A stretch of DNA of 28,819 bases from IMG/VR virus record IMGVR_UViG_3300035700_000037, positions 1-28,819 of that record. The stretch is one strand, 5' to 3'. The notes below the pieces were generated by a model that was not told the origin of the DNA, did not search any database, and saw only the letters and a program-made list of their open reading frames with translations. Shown piece by piece: positions 22,959-28,819 of the stretch. How positions within the stretch are numbered: the first letter of the stretch is position 1; each line of letters opens with the position of its first letter. The position numbers were made by a program, and so were the translations under genes. Origin of the DNA: a virus.

Positions 22959-24878
22959 ATGGACCTAAACACAATTGCAGAAGAGTTATTTTCAAAAGTA
23001 CGCGGGAGATTTCCGAGCGTAACTATCGGCGACGGTGACGGCAATGTTACTAATGAACCAGCCGAAGCACGTTACTACGAATTTACTTTTGACAAAACTA
23101 ACGACAACAAAATTAGCATATCACTGAGCGAAGACGACGGCGTCGTTATTATGTACGCAGACAGCGTTACAGAAAACGAAATAGCTAAAGGCAAGTGGTA
23201 TGAGTTCTTACGTGAAATGAGAATGTTTTCAAAGAAGCGTATGCTAAACTTTGATGTCCGCAATATTACAAAATCGAATCTAAAGAAAAGAGATTACCAA
23301 TATCTCGCAACGAACTCCGGAGACAACAGTATGAACGAATCGAAGCTATACGGAACTTCAAAGATGAGCTATCAAGATATGGACAATGCTAGACTAGTAA
23401 TTAAACATACTGAAAGTGTCGATCAAGAAGTTCCAGCAGGCCGCACTAGAAACATCAGCGCAATTTACATTGAGAATAACGAATCAGGCGAAAGGTTCAA
23501 GTATCCTTTCAAACACTTAGCAGGCGCTAGAGCAATGGCTCGACACGTAGCAGAAGGCGGCACTACGTATGACGACTTCGGTGAGCATATAGTTGGCTTG
23601 TCAGAAGAGCTTTCGAAGCTACGCAAGTTTAAGAACTACATGGGTCGTTCAAAAGTTATGGCAGAAAGCCTAGCTGAGTACATGGGAGTTGTACACGAGC
23701 GTATTGGTACAGTCAAGAAAAGAATTGATAGTTTACAAAAGCCTGGTTATTACAAAGAAGCATACGAAGGTTTTGAGAAGCCAGTGTTTGAAGAAATACC
23801 AGAAGACGTAAAAGAGAACTGGATTGACCAACTTACTATACGTCAGTTTAACGAAGAGCTCAAAGACGTGTTTCCATACATTTACAAGCTAATCGGTGAA
23901 GGCACACGCGCTAAAGAACTTGGTCCAGATGACTTCATGAGTGAAGACGACCGTTATTCTGACGAAGCACCAGATCCTATCGAAGATGACGACGATGACG
24001 TAGAGGAAGGCATTGGCAGAAAGTTCAACAAGCTAATAGACTTTGGTGACCTGAAGCCTAAAGATATACAGAAAAGAGTTCGTGCTATGACTGACGATCA
24101 GTTGAAGATGCTAGGTAAAGACGTTGGCGAAAAGCCAGGTGACGGAAGCGAACGCGGTCTTCAAACGAAGTTGATTAATCAAGAGCTTAAAAGACGTTAT
24201 GGCATTAAGCCGGGCAAAGATGTTTCAGAAGATGAAGATCCTTGCTGGGATAACTACAAACAGGTTGGTATGAAGAAAAAGAACGGAAAAGAAGTTCCTA
24301 ACTGCGTGCCAGAAGAGCAGCAGATAGAGGCTTATTTTGAAGAACTAATGGGTGAGTGGGCAGATCAGCCTATCAGCGAGATGTCACCTGAAGAACTAGC
24401 AAACATGGTCGATAAGCGTGGCCCGCAAGAGTCACCTAAAGAGTACATTAAGCGAAAGTACGAAGACCTAAAGAAACTATCTGCAGAAGTAGGTCACAAT
24501 GCTGAAAAGGATCTGATCCGAAAAATTGCTATGCAAAAGGATCAACTAAAACAAGCATACGAGCTACTATCAAAGAAAGAGTCAGCAGAAGCAGAAGACG
24601 ACGCGGTCACAGAGCAGAAGTCACCACTAAGTGAATTTATTCTCAGCTTTTATGATCGTGCATCGGGTTCTTTCCCTAAAGGCGAAACAGCCATTCTTAC
24701 TATGGTAGAAAAAGATTACGGCGACGAGTTCGTAGAACCAGCAAAAACCTTTATCGAAAGAGTCAACCAAACGTTCGAGCAGTATAACTCGAGCGGAATG
24801 CAAGAACCGGCACCGGCAGTAGCTGCTCCGGCAGAAGACAGCGAATTTGATCGCATTAGACAGCTAGCTGGTCTCTAA
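22959..24878 (+). CDS. large unknown protein after terL
   Basis: 639 residues. The first 110 residues look like a small alpha/beta domain (YYEFTFDKTNDNKISISLSE, then GKWYEFLREMRMF). The central part is helical and charged, with an acidic patch DDDDDVEEG near residue 345. Around residues 427-450 there is a motif with paired cysteines (DPCWDNYKQVG, then PNCVPEE) that I recall from several marine T4-like virion proteins. The C-terminal part is coiled-coil-like. No enzyme signature is found. It is late-expressed, follows gp17, and ends in a hairpin before the gp32 module. It is probably a structural or internal head protein, by context only. Confidence 0.88.
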   Translation: MDLNTIAEELFSKVRGRFPSVTIGDGDGNVTNEPAEARYYEFTFDKTNDNKISISLSEDDGVVIMYADSVTENEIAKGKWYEFLREMRMFSKKRMLNFDVRNITKSNLKKRDYQYLATNSGDNSMNESKLYGTSKMSYQDMDNARLVIKHTESVDQEVPAGRTRNISAIYIENNESGERFKYPFKHLAGARAMARHVAEGGTTYDDFGEHIVGLSEELSKLRKFKNYMGRSKVMAESLAEYMGVVHERIGTVKKRIDSLQKPGYYKEAYEGFEKPVFEEIPEDVKENWIDQLTIRQFNEELKDVFPYIYKLIGEGTRAKELGPDDFMSEDDRYSDEAPDPIEDDDDDVEEGIGRKFNKLIDFGDLKPKDIQKRVRAMTDDQLKMLGKDVGEKPGDGSERGLQTKLINQELKRRYGIKPGKDVSEDEDPCWDNYKQVGMKKKNGKEVPNCVPEEQQIEAYFEELMGEWADQPISEMSPEELANMVDKRGPQESPKEYIKRKYEDLKKLSAEVGHNAEKDLIRKIAMQKDQLKQAYELLSKKESAEAEDDAVTEQKSPLSEFILSFYDRASGSFPKGETAILTMVEKDYGDEFVEPAKTFIERVNQTFEQYNSSGMQEPAPAVAAPAEDSEFDRIRQLAGL

Positions 24879-24887
24879 GACCAGCTA
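24865..24887 (+). terminator. stem-loop terminator at end of late block
   Basis: TAGCTGGTCT (24865-24874) is perfectly complementary to AGACCAGCTA (24878-24887). The stop codon TAA lies at the loop. The following stretch is only moderately T-rich, so termination strength is uncertain. Confidence 0.65.
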
Positions 24888-24915
24888 AGTTGTTCATTTT
24901 CTTAGAAAAAATCGC

Positions 24916-24944
24916 TTGACAAGATAAATAACATTGTGTAGTAT
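24916..24944 (+). promoter_or_regulatory. sigma70-type early promoter for gp32
   Basis: TTGACA (24916-24921) and TAGTAT (24939-24944) are spaced by 17 nt. The late box at 24923-24930 lies within the spacer, so gp32 can probably be read from both early and late transcripts. Confidence 0.78.
24923..24930 (+). promoter_or_regulatory. T4-type late promoter for gp32
   Basis: GATAAATA sits in the spacer of the sigma70 promoter. The predicted late start is near 24936, about 15 nt upstream of the expected early start. Confidence 0.68.
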
Positions 24945-24961
24945 TAAACATGTGCTACACA
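24935..24961 (+). repeat. inverted repeat over gp32 promoter start site
   Basis: TGTGTAG (24935-24941) pairs with CTACACA (24955-24961) over 13 nt. It spans the -10 element and predicted start. It could be an operator or a 5' RNA hairpin, the latter only in late or read-through transcripts. T4 gp32 represses its own translation through leader structure, so an autoregulatory site is possible. Confidence 0.5.
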
Positions 24962-25013
24962 CTTAAGGCACTGAAAACATAGGCAAATAGGCAAAATTAG
25001 GAGGCATATAACT

Positions 25014-26030
25014 ATGGCATCATTAGCAGAAATCCGCGCGAAACTCAAAGAGCAAGAAGCAAACAAAGGCGGAGGCAACAACACACCTGGCGACAACGCC
25101 GTTTATCCATTCTGGAACATCAAAGAAGGCGAGAGTTCAACACTACGCTTTTTACCTGATGGCAATACTGAAAACACATTCTTTTGGCAAGAACGTCTTA
25201 TGATCAAACTGCCCTTTCCTGGCATTAAAGGCGAAACTGACTCACGTCCAGTGATTGTATCAGTTCCCTGCATGGAAATGTATGGCAAGACTTGCCCGAT
25301 CCTTTCTGAGGTACGTGGTTGGTTCAAAGATCCGAACCTAGAAGACATGGGTCGTAAGTATTGGAAAAAGCGTTCTTACATCTTCCAGGGCTTCGTAACA
25401 GACGACGCACTTAAAGAAGACAATCCGCCAGAAAACCCTATCCGTAGGTTTATCATCGGACCACAGATTTTCCAAATCATCAAGCAGGCTCTTATGGATC
25501 CAGACATGGAAGACTTGCCAACTGACTACACAGCTGGCGTTGATTTCCGTCTGAACAAGACCAGCAAGGGCGGCTATGCTGACTACTCTACATCAAACTG
25601 GGCACGTCGTGATCGTCCGCTATCTGAAACAGAAATGAAAGCTGTTGAAGAGCACGGTCTCAAAGACCTAGCAGAGTTCCTGCCAAAGGAACCAGACGAA
25701 ACTGTACTGAAAGTAATCAGTGAAATGTTTGAAGCTAGTGTCGACGGCGAACCGTACGATCCAGATCGCTGGAGCCAGTACTACCGTCCAGCAGGCATGG
25801 CGTCAAAGACAGGCGATCCTAACAAGGAATCAAAGCCAGAGTCAAAGCCAGCACCAAAGGCTGAATCAAAGCCAGAACCGAAAGCTGAGTCAAAAGTTGA
25901 CGTTAGTGAAGAGGAAGGTGAACTTCCTTGGAACGAAGACAAGACTGAAGACAAGGCAGAGGAAAAGTCAGAAGGCAGCGGTAGCGCCCAAGACATTCTG
26001 TCAATGATTCGTTCACGTCAGAACCAGTAA
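25014..26030 (+). CDS. gp32: single-stranded DNA-binding protein gp32
   Basis: 338 residues with a strong AGGAGG 9 nt upstream. The layout is that of T4 gp32: a basic N-terminus for cooperative binding (MASLAEIRAKLKEQEANKGG), an OB-type core (YPFWNIKEGESSTLRFLPDG, VPCMEMYGKTCPILSEV, RRFIIGPQIFQIIKQAL), a Pro/Lys/Glu-repeat linker (about residues 265-300) and an acidic C-terminal tail for partner binding. Only two cysteines (C86, C94) remain in the region that binds zinc in T4 (H64, C77, C87, C90). It coats ssDNA during replication and recombination with UvsX and UvsY next door. Early and late promoters lie upstream and a terminator downstream. Confidence 0.95.
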   Translation: MASLAEIRAKLKEQEANKGGGNNTPGDNAVYPFWNIKEGESSTLRFLPDGNTENTFFWQERLMIKLPFPGIKGETDSRPVIVSVPCMEMYGKTCPILSEVRGWFKDPNLEDMGRKYWKKRSYIFQGFVTDDALKEDNPPENPIRRFIIGPQIFQIIKQALMDPDMEDLPTDYTAGVDFRLNKTSKGGYADYSTSNWARRDRPLSETEMKAVEEHGLKDLAEFLPKEPDETVLKVISEMFEASVDGEPYDPDRWSQYYRPAGMASKTGDPNKESKPESKPAPKAESKPEPKAESKVDVSEEEGELPWNEDKTEDKAEEKSEGSGSAQDILSMIRSRQNQ

Positions 26031-26039
26031 TAGCACACA

Positions 26040-26062
26040 GGGGGAGCAATCCCCCTTCTTTT
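26040..26062 (+). terminator. rho-independent terminator after gp32
   Basis: GGGGGA (26040-26045) and TCCCCC (26050-26055) enclose a GCAA tetraloop, followed by a T-rich tail. uvsX starts 20 nt beyond, so it may depend on read-through or an unseen promoter. Confidence 0.87.
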
Positions 26063-26081
26063 AATTAATAGAGGAGTCACT

Positions 26082-27173
26082 ATGGCTAAATCTTTCGATC
26101 CGACTAAATTTCGAAAAGAGTTAACAAAATCGATTACCGGTATGAGTGCCGGCTTTAATGATCCTACGGATTGGATCTCAACAGGAAACTACGCTCTCAA
26201 TTATCTTATCAGCGGCGACTTTTACAAAGGTGTGCCATTGGGCAAGGTAACAGTGTTTGCTGGCGAGTCGGGTGCAGGTAAGAGTTATATCTGCTCAGGC
26301 AACATTATCAAAGACGCACAGGACCAAGGCATCTACGTTGTGTTGATCGACTCAGAGAACGCACTAGACGAAGCATGGCTACACGCGCTAGGCGTAGAAA
26401 CTGGTGAAGACAAAATGCTTAAACTGAGCATGAGCATGATCGATGACGTTGCTAAAACAATGTACACCTTCATGCAGGACTACAAGGAAATGGCAGAAGA
26501 AGACCGTCCTAAGGTACTGTTTGTAATTGACAGCCTTGGTATGATGATGACACCTACTGACGTTGATCAGTTTCAAAAGGGTGACATGAAAGGTGATATG
26601 GGTCGTAAGCCCAAAGCACTCGCAAGTCTTGTTCGCAACACTGTAAACATGATCGGTGCCTACAATGTAGGTCTTGTGTGTACTAACCACACATACGCAA
26701 GTCAAGACATGTTTGATCCAGATGACAAGATCTCGGGTGGTCAAGGCTTTATCTATGCCAGCTCAATTGTAGTTGCTATGAGAAAGCTCAAACTCAAAGA
26801 AGATGAAGACGGCAATAAGATTGCTGACGTACGAGGCATTCGTGCAGCATGTAAGGTAATGAAAACACGCTACGCAAAACCATTTGAAAGTGTGCAAGTA
26901 AAAATCCCTTATGACGGCGGCATGAATCCATACTCAGGACTTGTTGATTTGTTTGAGAAGAAAGGACTTCTTGTTAAGCAAGGCAACCGTCTCAAGTACA
27001 TTGATTCAAACGGCGAAGAGCATCTAGAATTTCGCAAGAAGTGGACAGGTGACAAGCTCAATATGCTAATGGATGATTTCTATAAGATCAGCGACCCTAC
27101 TGAACAAGAGGTAAATAGCGCTGACGAAGAAGATACCCAAGATCATATTGAGGAGCCAACTGGGAATGAATGA
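26082..27173 (+). CDS. uvsX: UvsX RecA-like recombinase
   Basis: 363 residues with GAGGAG upstream. Walker A is GESGAGKS (residues 61-68) and Walker B is KVLFVIDS (about 144-151). A Q/N-loop region follows (GLVCTNHTYASQD), as in RecA-family strand-exchange proteins. T4 UvsX is 391 residues. It forms filaments on ssDNA displaced from gp32 with help of UvsY and drives recombination-dependent replication. The C-terminus is acidic (ADEEDTQDHIEE). The stop overlaps the start of the next small gene by 8 nt, so the two are translationally coupled. Confidence 0.97.
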   Translation: MAKSFDPTKFRKELTKSITGMSAGFNDPTDWISTGNYALNYLISGDFYKGVPLGKVTVFAGESGAGKSYICSGNIIKDAQDQGIYVVLIDSENALDEAWLHALGVETGEDKMLKLSMSMIDDVAKTMYTFMQDYKEMAEEDRPKVLFVIDSLGMMMTPTDVDQFQKGDMKGDMGRKPKALASLVRNTVNMIGAYNVGLVCTNHTYASQDMFDPDDKISGGQGFIYASSIVVAMRKLKLKEDEDGNKIADVRGIRAACKVMKTRYAKPFESVQVKIPYDGGMNPYSGLVDLFEKKGLLVKQGNRLKYIDSNGEEHLEFRKKWTGDKLNMLMDDFYKISDPTEQEVNSADEEDTQDHIEEPTGNE

Positions 27174-27378
27174 AGAGCACGTAAGCGAAGTATGGATGCT
27201 GTTTAAACAGTATATGGATAAGAAGCAGATAGAAATAGCTGCTGAAAAGTATATTGACATGCTTGCAGATCACGGCGTCGATGACGTCGTGTTGCAAGAT
27301 GCAATGGGCATGGACGCCGTCTTAGATGACGCAATCATCTACTATCTTGACCTAGATGCAATAGACGACGAGGACTAA
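27166..27378 (+). CDS. small acidic protein between uvsX and uvsY
   Basis: 70 residues from the ATG at 27166, which has GAGGAG 10 nt upstream. An in-frame TTG at 27148 lies within the Shine-Dalgarno region and is rejected. The protein is acidic, helical, and ends in a run of Asp/Glu (AIDDED). It overlaps the end of uvsX by 8 nt and is followed 1 nt later by uvsY, so it is embedded in the recombination operon. It may be a small partner or regulator of that system. No known motif is seen. Its own evidence is open frame, spacing and Shine-Dalgarno sequence. Confidence 0.8.
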   Translation: MNEEHVSEVWMLFKQYMDKKQIEIAAEKYIDMLADHGVDDVVLQDAMGMDAVLDDAIIYYLDLDAIDDED

Positions 27379-27379
27379 C

Positions 27380-27835
27380 ATGGGTTGGTACAGCACAGTA
27401 TCAAAAGACATCTCTAGAATTCCAGATGCTATTCAGTATTACGAATCGGAACTTGAAGATGCTCGCCTTGAAGTAAAAATCAAAGGAAGTCTTGAAAAAG
27501 CCTCAGCAGAAATGCCAGGGGTAATAGAGCATCGCTTTAACCAACTACAAGAAATTGAAGTTGTGTTAAACTACTTGAATATAGAACTGCGTAAAATACG
27601 CAGTTCTTATTTTAAGAAATACCTTGAAAATTACCAGCGAGCTCTCAGCAGCAGAGATGCAGAAAAATACGTAGACGGTGAAAAGGCAGTGGTAGACTAC
27701 GATCTACTCATAAACGAATTTGCACTACTGCGTAACAAGTGGTTGGGCATTCTAAAAGCCCTAGACTCCAAAGGATTTTCTATCAACAATATTATAAAAC
27801 TTAGAGTAGCCGGACTAGACGATGTCTCGGTATGA
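27380..27835 (+). CDS. uvsY: UvsY recombination mediator
   Basis: 151 residues. Like T4 UvsY (137 residues) it is mostly helical and ends in the family's C-terminal helix: KALDSKGFSINNIIKLRVAG, comparable with T4 SRGFAIKHIQDMRAFEAG. It lacks an ATPase motif, as expected for a mediator that loads UvsX on gp32-coated DNA. The start is 1 nt after the small acidic gene, with GAGGA upstream. The stop TGA is part of the late box for the endonuclease gene that follows. A diverged copy of its last 19 residues is found at 28658-28714 at the end of that endonuclease frame. Confidence 0.93.
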   Translation: MGWYSTVSKDISRIPDAIQYYESELEDARLEVKIKGSLEKASAEMPGVIEHRFNQLQEIEVVLNYLNIELRKIRSSYFKKYLENYQRALSSRDAEKYVDGEKAVVDYDLLINEFALLRNKWLGILKALDSKGFSINNIIKLRVAGLDDVSV

Positions 27836-27842
27836 TAAATAC
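27834..27842 (+). promoter_or_regulatory. T4-type late promoter for GIY-YIG gene
   Basis: GATAAATAC overlaps the uvsY stop codon. ATAAAT (27835-27840) can pair with ATTTAT (27857-27862) directly before the ATG. The AAAGG Shine-Dalgarno sequence sits in the loop. RNA started at the late promoter (near 27847) would lack the left arm. Confidence 0.72.
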
Positions 27843-27862
27843 TTTAGACAAAAGGCATTTAT

Positions 27863-28717
27863 ATGAACATCTACTATGTTTACGGGTTGATAGACCCTAG
27901 AGACAACTTACCATTTTACGTTGGCAAAGGAAAAGAGAACCGAGCATACACACATCTTAAAAATAACTCGGGTACTTGTAATCCTAGAAAAGACGCAAGA
28001 ATTAACGAGATTTATAGTTTGGGATTGACTCCTGTTGTGGAGCTCTTTTTAGAAAACGTCGATGACTTAACTGCGTATAACACCGAAGAAGCGACGATTC
28101 TAGAATTAGGTAGAGAGGGGATAGACAATAACGGAATGCTAACCAACATTAGTCTACACTCTCAACCGCCTTCGCAAAAAGGTAAAAAACGGACATTTAC
28201 TCAAGAACATAAACAAAAATTATCAGCTAGTCTAAAAGGTAAACCTAAGCAGTATGATACATGGCAAAAGGGACTAACAAAAGATACAGATGCCAGAATT
28301 AAAAAAATGGCCGAGAAAAGAAGTCAAACAGGCAATCGTCATCAAATAGGCCAAAAGTATTCCCAAGAAAGAATAGAAAAGATTAGAAGTGCGTTAAAAG
28401 GAAAGACAGTGCCAAACGATCAAAAAGAAAAGATGAGTTTAGCAAAGAAAGGAAAGACTTAGGAAGAGATTTTTGGAGAGGAAGGCGCAGCCCAAAGAAG
28501 AGTAAGTAAAATTAAAGGCGAGCAGCATCCGAATGCTAAAAAAGTAAATACTCCAGAAGGAACATTTAGTACTGTAACAGAAGCTTCGAAGTATTTTAAA
28601 GTCTCGGATTACACTATTAGAAAAAGATGTCTAAACGATAAGGAAAGAGGGAAACAATGGCAGATTACAAACGTAGTCAAGCTAAGAGTTGTAGGGATGG
28701 AAGACGCGTCTCTGTAA
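27863..28717 (+). pseudogene. GIY-YIG homing endonuclease with in-frame TAG
   Basis: One frame runs from ATG 27863 to TAA 28715-28717, broken only by TAG at 28460-28462. The nuclease domain is intact: YYVYGLIDPRDNLPFYVGKG (residues 4-23), then NRAYTHL. It is followed by several NUMOD3-type basic repeats (EHKQKLSASLKGK, QERIEKIRSALKGK). After the stop come EEIFGEEGA and a NUMOD1-like helix-turn-helix segment (STVTEASKYFKVSDYTIRKR). The other GIY-YIG protein of this window reads KGKTWEEIYGVEE at the same place, so the TAG replaces TGG (Trp). The stopped product keeps the catalytic domain but loses the C-terminal DNA-binding part. The last residues copy the UvsY end. Confidence 0.85.
28658..28717 (+). 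repeat. diverged copy of uvsY 3' end
   Basis: The 19 residues WQITNVVKLRVVGMEDASL before the stop align without gaps to the last 19 of UvsY (FSINNIIKLRVAGLDDVSV): 9 identical, most others conservative. At the DNA level the two are clearly diverged, so this is not a recent tandem duplication. Confidence 0.65.
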
Positions 28718-28718
28718 T

Positions 28719-28819
28719 ATGAAAAAATTTATAATCAGACTAGCAGACTATCCGGAAAGCATAAGACTGTCAGAGTACTGTATGAGCACAGCCAAGAATC
28801 ATGGCTGGCAAGACTTAGA
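28719..28819 (+). CDS. 5' end of an unknown gene, cut by window end
   Basis: An ATG one nt after the previous frame's TAA opens a frame to the window edge (MKKFIIRLADYPESIRLSEY, then CMSTAKNHGWQDL). This style of N-terminus reminds me of a family of short glycosyltransferase-like proteins in marine phages, but that is memory and only 33 residues are visible. No Shine-Dalgarno sequence is evident. Translation may be coupled to the frame upstream. Confidence 0.6.
   Translation, partial: MKKFIIRLADYPESIRLSEYCMSTAKNHGWQDL

Noticed and set aside
27863-28717. Group I intron or intein splitting uvsY, because UvsY-like residues reappear after the endonuclease
   Set aside because: The upstream uvsY already has a complete C-terminus and stop. 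The two ends overlap rather than complement each other. No intein motifs are seen.
10337-28717. Genome-wide stop-codon reassignment (TAG or TGA to Trp)
   Set aside because: gp13 ends in TAG, while uvsX, uvsY and the tail-tube-like gene end in TGA. Essential genes contain no internal stops.
1-28819. tRNA genes, CRISPR arrays, insertion sequences, integrase or attachment sites
   Set aside because: No cloverleaf, regular spacer-repeat pattern, transposase or integrase motif was recognised on either strand.

Overview
The window is a segment of a lytic T4-like myovirus genome. The evidence is a near-continuous set of T4 core genes: neck proteins gp13, gp14 and gp15, tail sheath gp18, tail tube gp19, head-completion gp4, terminase gp16 and gp17, ssDNA-binding gp32, and UvsX and UvsY. 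T4-type late-promoter boxes (consensus nATAAATAC or nCTAAATA) stand in front of most transcription units. Protein lengths, the repetitive DGN-rich fibre proteins and the gene order resemble marine (cyanophage- or pelagiphage-type) T4-like phages more than enteric T4. No photosynthesis gene, tRNA, integrase or CRISPR array was seen, so the host cannot be named.

Layout. 1-5722 (+): five virion or tail-fibre-type genes ending in a 1005-residue fibre-like protein. 5731-9464 (-): gp14, a GIY-YIG homing endonuclease, gp15 and a Nudix hydrolase, all read leftward. 9487-9507: a palindromic pair of back-to-back late promoters feeding gp14 leftward and gp13 rightward. 9524-12087: gp13, an interrupted HNH-type homing endonuclease, a P-loop kinase-like gene behind a strong sigma70-type promoter, and a leftward HNH nuclease. 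12200-24878 (+): gp18, gp19, a tail-tube-like protein, a small unknown, gp4, an HNH homing endonuclease, gp16, two unknown genes, gp17 and a 639-residue unknown. 25014-28819 (+): gp32, uvsX, a small acidic gene, uvsY, an interrupted GIY-YIG endonuclease and the start of one further gene.

How the genes work together. The late block builds and packs the particle: gp13, gp14 and gp15 close the neck, gp18 and gp19 form the contractile tail, gp4 completes the head, and gp16 and gp17 package DNA. The right end is the recombination module: gp32 coats ssDNA, and UvsY loads UvsX onto it. Late boxes, several rho-independent terminators, and two sigma70-like promoters (before the kinase-like gene and before gp32) divide this into early and late units.

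Most unusual points. There are five putative homing-endonuclease genes in 29 kb, and two are broken by a single in-frame stop at a probable Trp codon. The endonuclease after uvsY ends in a diverged copy of the UvsY C-terminus. The endonuclease before gp16 begins with what looks like a copy of the gp16 N-terminus. Several late genes have the late box only 4-6 nt from the ATG and no Shine-Dalgarno sequence, which predicts leaderless late mRNAs. The start codon of one endonuclease lies in a perfect 10-bp hairpin that overlaps its late promoter.
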